From positions 4,646,001 to 4,710,000 of the forward strand of contig NZ_AP019807.1 of the NCBI RefSeq assembly GCF_007183175.1: DNA of 64,000 bases. The letters are read 5' to 3'. Position 1 is the first letter of the stretch. Every line of letters begins with the position of its first letter. The position numbers and the translations under genes are program-made. Under the pieces are notes generated by a model. It ran no database searches and had not been told where the DNA came from. It saw only the letters and a list, made by a program, of their open reading frames with translations. This stretch comes from Microbulbifer sp. GL-2 (GTDB taxonomy: Bacteria > Pseudomonadota > Gammaproteobacteria > Pseudomonadales > Cellvibrionaceae). Shown piece by piece: positions 1 to 8,600 of this stretch.

Positions 1-1021
1 CTAGCAGAAGTAAGTCAATGAATTGGTTTATAAGGTATCGTAACCTATGATATTTATCGTGTTCCGTAAACGCCACTTAAAATAAGCCCACGCGCCCCAG
101 TACTGTCAGCAGTACTCACAGTAGAAAATTCATGTCCATGCTCATTTACCTTGAATCATTTCTTCTTAATCATTTGAAATTACAGCTGCTTATACTTACA
201 ATGGGTTAGTTAATAATGCTAAGTTCCTATGGTTGGGTCATAATGTCTATTTTAAATACTACAGCGATTTGATAAGGTCGCTTTTAAATACCTGATTTCA
301 TATATCTGGACTTGGAAGCTCTGGCTGAGAATTTAATAGATCAAATCAAACTTATGACCCAGCGACAGTTTGGATATCTTCGATATCATTAAAATCAGTA
401 ATCACTCGAATATATAATAAGCCTGTGGGGCTCATCTTCTCCTATCAATACTCTTTACATTCTTGCCTCTTACTTTATCCTACAATCACTTATTCATCCA
501 ACTCTACCGCACTAACATAGTGCTCTCGCCCTGTAAATGATTCCCAGGAATATTTCGTCTCACATGTATATCTTTACGAAGTATTTGAGCTGCTGACTTT
601 TCTTTTAGGAACCCTGAGCTTCGGTGGAACCGTCAACAGTATATGGACGTAGCCCTTCATCGTATAACTTTCGATTGAATGTATACCCCTTTGGCGACAT
701 ATATCACACAGTATTGATCAAACCTGTCAACGTAGCTCACAAATAACGTCTTATCCCGATATTTCAGTTCATATACGAAGTGACACCTGCAGTAATACTG
801 CCTTAAGCTTGGCATTACGAGCCCCACATATTCTCTCCTTATAAGAATTTACCCATTCATGATGGCAATTTTTTACCCTGTGTGCTGTAAAAGTGCAGCC
901 TTTTCAAACATCACGACCAAAGGTGGAGGCTACCTTAATATAATTAAGTTCTTTATGGTTCATAAGTATCATCTGGAAAAATTCTCAGTTATATTTGGCG
1001 GAAATGATTAAATGTTCAGGT
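1..1021. other. Gene-poor region, no intact gene
   Basis: No open frame of convincing length and no RNA gene is visible. Minus-strand reading between about 850 and 640 gives short open stretches in shifting frames, after an AAGGAG-like ribosome site near 840-846. This could be a decayed gene, but I do not recognise a family. A 10-bp inverted repeat (TGGGTCATAA at 234-243, its complement at 352-361) flanks about 108 bp. The region is AT-rich and lies downstream of the MFS gene. Confidence 0.5.
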
Positions 1022-2422
1022 CTAACGCCTAAATACTGGCCCTGGACTGATCCTGCAGTAGAGTAGAGAAACAACAAAGCCGATAAGAGTAACAAAAGCA
1101 TCCACAGTGAATACCCAGCGAATACCAACTTCAAGATTTGGAGCCGTGGCTAAAATTGTCGCATTTATCCCAAGCCCAAGTGCACCACCAATAAACCTGA
1201 ACATATAAATAATGGCTCCGGCAAGGCTTGATTCAGTGGGATCAACAACTGTAACAGCAGCAGTAACAATAGTAGGACTATAGATCCCCAAGCCTATCCC
1301 GACCAAAAGCAGACCTGGAACAAATTGAAAGTAGTTATCTCGTCCACCTAAGTTCGCCAGCCAAAAAAGACCCAGGCTCATCCCCAGCGCTCCTATGCAG
1401 ATCAGCACTTTCTTCCCAACCTTCTCATAGAGAAACCCCGAGAGGAGTGCAAAAACCCCAGAGGCAACCATCATGGGTAACAATGCAACCCCCGCCTGAA
1501 GAGCTGTATATTGGTATATTTTTATAAGAAGAAGTGGGACATATACCAGAGAGGCAAAGAAGGCAATAGCAACCAGAAACACACTCAACCCAGCTGTCAT
1601 AAAACTACGATTATTCATCAGCTCAATTGGAATCAATGCATCACGCCCATTTTTGCGCTCAACCCAAAAGAACAACAAAATAAGAAAAAGACTGATCGAC
1701 AAGATAACAGAAAATAAAACAATATTAAAAATATTCTGAGTCAACAAATCCATCGCCAACAGGAATAGAAAAAGTGAAATGGAAAGTGTGATCACACCAC
1801 TGTAATCAATGCCCTCTTTTACTCGGCTTAATTTTTCGGCAGGGTATCTGCACCAGCATAAGAATGCAGTGATTAGTGCCATGGGAAAATTGATAAACAG
1901 GATCCACCTCCAACTAATATACTCGGACAAGAACCCCCCTATCACCGGCCCACAAGATGTAGCCAAACCGAGTGAAGCTAACATAAACCCACCGGCCAGC
2001 CCCGCTTTCTCAGTAGGTAAAAGGTTGTAAGCCATACCTAATATCGCAGACCAGATCAATGCACCACCAAGCCCCATAAAAGCACGTGAAATTAAAAGGA
2101 CCCAAATATGCGATGCCAAGCCACCGATAATAGAGAAAACAGCAAATACTACGACTCCTGCAATAAATATATGCTTACGCCCATAAATGTCTGCCAGACG
2201 ACCAGCGGTAACTATCAACACTCCATAGGATAAAGAGTATGAATTTACTACCCAGTGAACGGTTGTTATTTCAACCGAAAAAGTGTTTGCTATTGATGGC
2301 AGTGCTGGAGAAAAGGCTGTAAAGTCACCAGCCACAAGGAATACAGCCAGGAAAAGAACCAGTAGTCCCCAATAGTGCTTTCCCAATAGCGGTCCATTAT
2401 TTTCTGTCATTTGCTTCTTCAC
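1022..2422 (-). CDS. DHA2-family MFS drug/solute exporter
   Basis: Inner-membrane major facilitator superfamily transporter of the drug:H+ antiporter-2 type, expected to export a small molecule using the proton gradient. The 466-residue protein is almost all hydrophobic helices. It opens with the DHA2 signature region FTAFSPALPSIA, has motif A as GRLADIYGRK after the second helix, and a motif C-like GPVIGG segment in the fifth. The longest start is GTG at 2422; an ATG four codons in (2410) is equally possible. It is a close paralogue of the pump at 36707-38095 and of two decayed copies (about 2460-3390 and 38237-38595). The substrate cannot be told from sequence. Its neighbours are further exporters, which suggests a small efflux cluster. 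Confidence 0.9.
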   Translation of the reverse strand: MKKQMTENNGPLLGKHYWGLLVLFLAVFLVAGDFTAFSPALPSIANTFSVEITTVHWVVNSYSLSYGVLIVTAGRLADIYGRKHIFIAGVVVFAVFSIIGGLASHIWVLLISRAFMGLGGALIWSAILGMAYNLLPTEKAGLAGGFMLASLGLATSCGPVIGGFLSEYISWRWILFINFPMALITAFLCWCRYPAEKLSRVKEGIDYSGVITLSISLFLFLLAMDLLTQNIFNIVLFSVILSISLFLILLFFWVERKNGRDALIPIELMNNRSFMTAGLSVFLVAIAFFASLVYVPLLLIKIYQYTALQAGVALLPMMVASGVFALLSGFLYEKVGKKVLICIGALGMSLGLFWLANLGGRDNYFQFVPGLLLVGIGLGIYSPTIVTAAVTVVDPTESSLAGAIIYMFRFIGGALGLGINATILATAPNLEVGIRWVFTVDAFVTLIGFVVSLLYCRISPGPVFRR

Positions 2423-2459
2423 GGCCTAGAGTAGGCTGTCATACCTTTGCCCTACTATT

Positions 2460-3390
2460 TTGTGTATGTCCACAGTAACAAAATAGTATAGTTATAATAA
2501 GGCTTACCAGATACAGATAGGCATCTACGGTAAAAGCTCGAGAAATCCTCGTAGTAATCTCAGGGGCCAACGCCAGAATTATCGCATTAATCTCAAGCCC
2601 CTGTGCCCTCGCCAACCAGCCTCAAAATGTAGATACTCGCGCCAGCCAAGCTAGATTGGAAGGAATCTACTGCTGATATGGCCATGGTAACAATCGCGGG
2701 ATTATAGGAACTTATAATGACACCTAGTATTAGCATCCTTGGCAAAAAGTGTATGTATCCAACATTTATATCGCACCCAGAAAGCATGACAAGCCTCACG
2801 CACATTCCAAAGGCACCTCAACAAATCAATATTTTTGTACCAAATTTTTTATAGAAGCGACCTGGAAAATTCATAATTACCCTTGGGGGAAGCAACGCCA
2901 TACCCGACTCCTTGGCAGTATACTCTTACACCATTGTTAGAATGGCGAGAAATGTACACTAACGCTGTAAAAAACTATTGCTACCAAAAGTATACTAATC
3001 CCTCCGAAATACTTTTTATATTTCTAACAAAGCCTAGCGGAACCAGGGCATCATTCTTTTTCTTAGCCTCAACCTGCACAAAAGCATAGGCACATAAAAT
3101 TGTTATTATTAACAAGTGGATATTAATCACATACGAAACCTTCAACTGTACGATAAACCCCATAGCCAGAAGCAAGCAAAATATTGCCAAAGAATGTAAC
3201 AGGCCCCCAAAGTAATCAATCTTTTAGACTTAACGCACCGGTAATCCGGAGAATATTTTCTCCAACAAATCAGTGCAGTAACAATAAAGATTGGAACATT
3301 AGCAAACGTGACGAACCTCAGATGCAAGGTGGGCAGCAGCATATAGACACCTGGCCAGATACACACCGAATTGAGAATAAACTGGGATAA
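2460..3390 (-). pseudogene. Decayed DHA2-family MFS transporter
   Basis: Remnants of the MFS pump encoded next door, now spread over several minus-strand frames with stops between them. In protein order, the 3142-3366 frame matches the middle of the intact pump (FANVPIFIVTALICW against FINFPMALITAFLCW). The 2981-3190 frame matches the central cytoplasmic region (EAKKKNDALVPLGF against ERKNGRDALIPIEL). The 2593-2805 frame matches the late helices (SSLAGASIYILRLVG against SSLAGAIIYMFRFIG). After a further frame change the tail continues to about 2490 (GLEINAIILALAPE). About the first 150 residues are missing. It cannot make a working transporter. Confidence 0.85.
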
Positions 3391-3448
3391 AGCTATCTCA
3401 CAATCAAGTGCAAAAAATTAGCTGCCCCTTGCTGTGATTTAATTAACT

Positions 3449-3781
3449 CTAGTGGGCGCTGACTTTTGAAAATAGGTTGATAACTACTACGCCAGCGACT
3501 ATCAGCGTCATGCCAATTATGCTTGCAAAATCCAGCTTTTGCCCAAACATCAACCAGGCCACTAATGAAATCAACACAATACCCAAGCCAGACCAGATTG
3601 CGTATGCAATGCCAACAGGAATCGACTTTAGTGTGAGTGATAGAAAGTAGAAAGCTACACCGTACCCCAGAACAACAAGTAGACTAGGCCAGACCTTTGT
3701 AAACCCTTCACTTGCTTTCAAACTTGAGGTCGCTACCACTTCAGCAATAATTGCAACACCAAGAAACAACCAATTTTTCAC
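3449..3781 (-). CDS. emrE: EmrE-type small multidrug resistance transporter
   Basis: Small multidrug resistance (SMR) family proton antiporter, 110 residues, the same length as E. coli EmrE. It has four predicted transmembrane helices. The residues known to matter in EmrE are all present at the same numbers: the proton/substrate glutamate E14, Y40, Y60 and W63 within AYAIWSGLG. This places it with the drug-exporting Qac/EmrE branch rather than SugE/Gdx. Such proteins act as dimers in the inner membrane and export quaternary ammonium and other cationic compounds. The start is GTG at 3781 with GGAG upstream. It lies beside two RhtB-family exporters on the same strand, with about 50 bp to the next gene. 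Confidence 0.92.
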   Translation of the reverse strand: MKNWLFLGVAIIAEVVATSSLKASEGFTKVWPSLLVVLGYGVAFYFLSLTLKSIPVGIAYAIWSGLGIVLISLVAWLMFGQKLDFASIIGMTLIVAGVVVINLFSKVSAH

Positions 3782-3835
3782 TTAAACGATCTCCAATATA
3801 GCTGTTACCGAAAAATAATTTATAAGAAAAAAATT

Positions 3836-4471
3836 TCACTCTTTTATGATTCCCCTGCCAGCAGAAACAACTAAAACTCCTCCTATGCTCGCCATTGTGC
3901 CGCCAATCACTTTACCAAAAATATACGAAACATTGTCACCCAAACTACCTATAGTTCGGTTAGCGAGATAAACCGTGACTAGCAAATAAAGAGTAGTTAG
4001 AATCGCAAACGTACTTATCATCACTACGAACTGAGCACTAAGATCGAATGCAGGGTCTATAAACTGTGGAAAAATAGCTGTTGATACCGTAAGTGTTTTC
4101 GGGCTCGTTATTGAAACCAGTAACCCCTGCCTATACATACCAAAGATATTACTATCTTTATCAACCCCATAATTTTCAACCAGGGAGATACCCTTTTTCC
4201 AAAGTAGGACACCTAAAAATATTAAGTATAATGCTCCAGCAACTCTGATAATCGTAAAAGCTATCCCTGAAAAATAAGCTATTGATCCAACACCCAATAC
4301 TGATAAAGTTGAAATAAGTATAACCCCCGAAGCTGCTCCAGAGATCGTTGTTAATGATTTAGGCACCCCATATTTAATACTATGGACTGCTGCCAACATA
4401 GTCGCCGGCCCAGGTAAAACTACCGCGATAATAACCACCGAAAAATAAGCCAACCAAACATCAGTGTTCAT
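3836..4471 (-). CDS. LysE/RhtB-family amino-acid exporter
   Basis: Inner-membrane exporter of the LysE/RhtB superfamily, 211 residues with about six hydrophobic segments. The N-terminal segment carries the family's Pro-Gly-Pro motif (VVLPGPATMLA), followed by the glycine-containing second helix and ITSPKTL in the middle of the protein, where RhtB proteins have (N/S)PK. Members export amino acids or homoserine lactone-like molecules; the substrate here is unknown. The ATG at 4471 has a strong GGGAGGAG ribosome site. It sits between the SMR pump and a second RhtB paralogue, with which it shares only family-level similarity. Confidence 0.88.
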   Translation of the reverse strand: MNTDVWLAYFSVVIIAVVLPGPATMLAAVHSIKYGVPKSLTTISGAASGVILISTLSVLGVGSIAYFSGIAFTIIRVAGALYLIFLGVLLWKKGISLVENYGVDKDSNIFGMYRQGLLVSITSPKTLTVSTAIFPQFIDPAFDLSAQFVVMISTFAILTTLYLLVTVYLANRTIGSLGDNVSYIFGKVIGGTMASIGGVLVVSAGRGIIKE

Positions 4472-4547
4472 ATCTCCTCCCTCATTCCTTACATCTCAAT
4501 AATTCGCAAAAAAGATTCAGTGTATTGAGGTTGGGCCTATTGCTTTC

Positions 4548-5186
4548 CTAGCCACTTTTCATTAAAGCCAGCTTAGAGCCGAAACCAATAAATACTATAC
4601 CGGTTATGGAATTTATCCACCTTTTAAACCTAACGTTATTTGCGGCAAATTTGATACGCGACAATGTAAATACCATTATAGAAAACCACACAAAGTTAAC
4701 CATCGCGTGTGCAGTCACCAATGTATATGCATTTACAACCCCCTCATGTATCGACATGAACTGTGGAAAGGCTGCCAAATAGAACAATGACACTTTGGGA
4801 TTGAGCACGTTTGTGAAGAACCCCTCTAAAAACGCAGTACGTATCGAGGCGGGCTTAATATTTTTCTGAGCTGAAACTGGCAAACCTGCATTACCAGCTT
4901 TCAAAGCACTAATTAATGATTTAATGCCAACCCAGATTAAATAAGCAGCGCCTAATATTTTGAAGATAAAGAATGCTTGAGCGGATTGAACAAGAAGAAT
5001 AGAAATGCCAAATATGGATAATGTACCATGTACGTAAAAAGCAGCAACGAACCCCCCTATATTAGCGAATCCGGGTTTTTGCCCGGATAATGGAACTGTT
5101 TTAGCGATAAGAATACTATTCGGACCAGGTGAAATAACCAATAAAGTCGCTACCACTATAAAAGTTATGAGGTCATTTATATCCAC
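4548..5186 (-). CDS. LysE/RhtB-family amino-acid exporter
   Basis: Second LysE/RhtB-type exporter, 212 residues. It has the N-terminal Pro-Gly-Pro motif (VISPGPNSILIA) and the central LNPKVSLFYLAAFPQF segment, a very typical RhtB signature. About six membrane helices fill the rest. The start appears to be GTG at 5186, preceded by GAGGAG. It is the first gene of the minus-strand exporter run 5186 to 3449; the 76-bp gap to the next gene allows co-transcription. Function as an amino-acid or metabolite efflux carrier follows from the family; the substrate is not determined. Confidence 0.88.
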   Translation of the reverse strand: MDINDLITFIVVATLLVISPGPNSILIAKTVPLSGQKPGFANIGGFVAAFYVHGTLSIFGISILLVQSAQAFFIFKILGAAYLIWVGIKSLISALKAGNAGLPVSAQKNIKPASIRTAFLEGFFTNVLNPKVSLFYLAAFPQFMSIHEGVVNAYTLVTAHAMVNFVWFSIMVFTLSRIKFAANNVRFKRWINSITGIVFIGFGSKLALMKSG

Positions 5187-5609
5187 TTAGCTCTCCTCAG
5201 GCAAAAATTACATCAATAAATCAATTGGTTATATATATGGCACACCTACTCATAATAGAATAAATATTATCATACCCTCTGTTCTGGATCACATGAGTAT
5301 TGATATCTTACTGATTTCTAATGTTTCTTCACCTATAAAATTCCATAAATAACGCACACCGTAACCGATAACCTATAAGTTCCTCCTCACTTATTCAATA
5401 TGATTCAATGGCATGTTTACTTAGGAGTAAATGGCGAAAGTGCCATTTAAGACTGAGATGTGGAATCATTGCGGGTGATTAGGAAAACCCACACCTTACA
5501 GGAAAGTACTGGAATTTTTGGTTTTAAACAAACACAAAAAAGATAGTACGAATGGAAATACTTTGTTTTGTAGGGGTTACTTTGGTTTTTACCAGAACCA
5601 AAAGTAAAA
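5187..5609. other. Intergenic region between exporters and giant operon end
   Basis: About 420 bp without a gene. It should contain the promoter of the minus-strand exporter cluster. A second inverted repeat (CTTTGGTT...AACCAAAG, about 5579-5604) lies just beyond the terminator of the large operon. Nothing else is recognisable. Confidence 0.45.
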
Positions 5610-5631
5610 GGGCCCAGCTAAAGCCGGGCCC
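5610..5631 (-). terminator. Rho-independent terminator of the large operon
   Basis: GC-rich stem (GGGCCCGGC pairing with GCTGGGCCC, one mismatch, 4-base loop) directly after the stop codon of the barrel gene at 5637. On the minus strand it is followed by TTTTACTTTT. It marks the 3' end of the eleven-gene operon. Confidence 0.8.
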
Positions 5632-5636
5632 ATAAA

Positions 5637-8600
5637 TCAAAACTTACCGATAATATTCACAAACACGCCCTGACTGTCGTAATCCAGCTGGGTGAGATCA
5701 TCGGAGAAATCCGTAAAGTTATAGCCTACCCCAAGTTTCAAATGATCGCCTACATGACGGTACAGGCCGATCAAAGCACCGCTCTTGCTATCCTGGGCAT
5801 CAGGTAAGTCAAGCAGACGACCTTCGATCAGGAAGTCCCAGTGTTTTACAAAGTGCCAGTCTGCACGCAGTACATAGAGGCTAGCGCGGCTATCGAAGAA
5901 TTCCGGGTCTTCCCTATCCAGGCTTAACTGCCCCAAACGATAGGCGTACTTAGCTCCCAGTGTCCAGCGGCGGGTGAGGTCATAACTGGCATCTGCGGAG
6001 AAGATATGGCTCTTTTGGATAAACTCTGCCGAGGTGTTATTTACCGTCACCTGGTCCTGGGTTGGGACGTTATAGAAATAGGTGTACTTCACCAGGGTAT
6101 TCAGGCGGTCGTGATTGACCGGTCGATAGGCATACCCCATCACAGCTTCAGTAAATTTACCATCGTAGAACTCCCCCTGGGAGCTTTTGCTATCGGAATA
6201 ATTCAGTTTCCCCACCAGACGCCAGTCCGGAGTGAATTGATAGCTGAAGGTATTTTTTAACAGCCAGGTATCCCGCTCAGTTTCCGTCACGGTATTTTCA
6301 TCCAGTGCGGTTTCCATGGCATCTGTGCGGTATTCAACTGCAGAGGCCAAGCGGATGGCATCCAGACTGTAGCCCATATTGAAACCCACGGCATTACGCT
6401 CAGTTTTAGCCCCGGTACGCGGATCTTCCAAAGTGCCCGCCTCTACCGTGGTGCCATAGGTCCAGCGATCGTTAGGGGCCAGGTCCATACCCAGGGCATG
6501 TGTCAGGCCGGTGGATACATCACCATGGCTGTAGCGCTCCTCACCGTACATGCTCAGAGTATCGGAGTAGCGGCTGCGGAAGCCGGTACTCATATTACCC
6601 TTGCGTGCACGCACGCCGGTATCGCTACGCTCATTATCAAGGGTGTAATTCATGTAAAGGCTGGTTCTGTCGCTCACCAGGAAATCGGTACCCAGGCGCG
6701 CCGCCATGCCGGTATCGCCACTGGAGACTTCGCTATCCATGGTGAGTCGATCGCTCACCCGATAAGCTCCGCCCAAGCCTATACGATTGTTTTCCTCGCG
6801 GGTGCCGCTCACTTCCATGGTGTTTTGTACAAAGCCAAAGGCACTCCAGTTTTCACCGGAATCATAACTCGCCTCCACGGCCATATCGGTACGATCACCC
6901 TGGGTTTGGGTAGCTGCTACGACAGAGGAGAAGTCCTCACGGCTGTCTTCACGAACTGCGGAACTGAGTCGCCAGTGATCATTGAGTCGGTAGCCAAGCG
7001 TCAAGTCTGCGGCACTGGTGTGCAGTCCAAACTCCTCTTCCTTGCTATCCGCTTTAACGCCTACATCGAAGCTTTCACCAAGGGGCAGATTAATACCGGC
7101 TCCGTACTGGGTGGTATCACCCTGCACAAATTGTCCAGGGCCAGAGAAGCCGGCTTCACGCTCCTGGTGATAAAAGTTACCTGAACCGCGCAAGCTTTCG
7201 AAAAAATCACCTAGCTGCAGGCTGCCCTCAACTTTGGTTGCACCTGCCGCAGCCTCGGGGTCAAGGGTTTGCCCATTATCAAAGGAGAAACCACCATCAA
7301 GGGAACTTGTACTGTCGAGGTTGCCACCTTCACTATCTGCAACTTCTACTTTTAACCAGCTGCCGGCACTTTTGCGCAGGGTTAGATCGAAGCCCTGCAG
7401 AGCAGTTTCATTATCATCCTCGTCCTGTTGAGTACCGCTAACGCCAAATTTTACATAGTCACCAAGCCAATAGTGGGCGCGGCCACCGAAGGCCAGGGTA
7501 TCCATTTCCTCAAAACCGGGGGTGTATTCGTAGCGAGCTACCAAATACTGAGGGTTGCCATTGTAGGAACCATCCTGGATTAATAGATTATCGTTAGCCA
7601 GGGCGGAAAGCGGTTTATTTAGCAGGATACGTCCCTGGATATAGTCAACATCGTAATCGATCACTGGGGAGAGATTTTTGACTCCCAACACCAGACCGGA
7701 GTCCTTATCCCGCACTTCGACACGCAGGCGTTCAGAACCATTTAAAATATCCTGGTGGCGCAGGAAATACAGCGATCCACCCGTACCACGGTATTCATCG
7801 CGACCGGCAATGGTGCCGGGTTCCGCGCCAAAAGCATCCACCTGGAAGCGTTTTTCCCCAAAGCTGGTCATGGAGTCGCTTTCAAAGTGACCATTGGCAC
7901 CATAGAGGGCCCGGTCTATCTGCGCTAATTCATTATCGGCATAGGTCGCCTTGAAATTACCCCACAGACCATAATCATCGTACTTGGACAACTTCACATA
8001 AAACTTGCCAGAGGTAGGTGCGTCCTCGACTACGGTAGAGTCGTCACCGAAAGTGGGATAATAAAGATCGCTATCCAGGCGACGGAAAAGTGCATCCGGG
8101 GATTTTTCCATAAAGTTGGAAAACAAATCGTCGGCGGGGCCCTCTTCCGTATCTGCACTGGCAGACAAACGCCAACCCTCACCGAAGCCGCCGCTGGTAT
8201 AAAACGCCAGGCGACCGTCGTAGCTTACGGAATTGTCGTAATGGGTTTCATCACCGGTAACCAGTGCTGCCGGGCCATTGGTTTTGTCGTAGCCGATAGT
8301 AAGATCGGCGATACCCACGGTAAACCAATCGTTCTTGGCAAATTCCAAATCCCGCAGGAATAACTCGCCGTTGCCCTCGTCGTCCAGAATCGCGACCTCT
8401 ACAGTATGCATACCGGGATCAAAAATCTGCTCGGCAACAAACTGACCCTGGTCGTTCACCGGTACCGGATTTCCAGCCAGCCACACGGTGTGACCCGAAG
8501 GTACCTGGGCACCGTTAACCAAAACACTGTTGCCGTCCAGGGGAATATTTCGTCGGGCCAGACGATTTTCACCGTACCCAACCAGCAGTTCCTGGGCAAC

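Noticed and set aside
640..850. Possible IS200-type or other gene fragment on the minus strand
   Set aside because: Short and broken in frame; the resemblance is too weak to name.
6498..7184. Plus-strand open frame of 228 codons
   Set aside because: Lies fully antisense to the barrel gene, with no ribosome site; a shadow of repetitive high-GC coding sequence.
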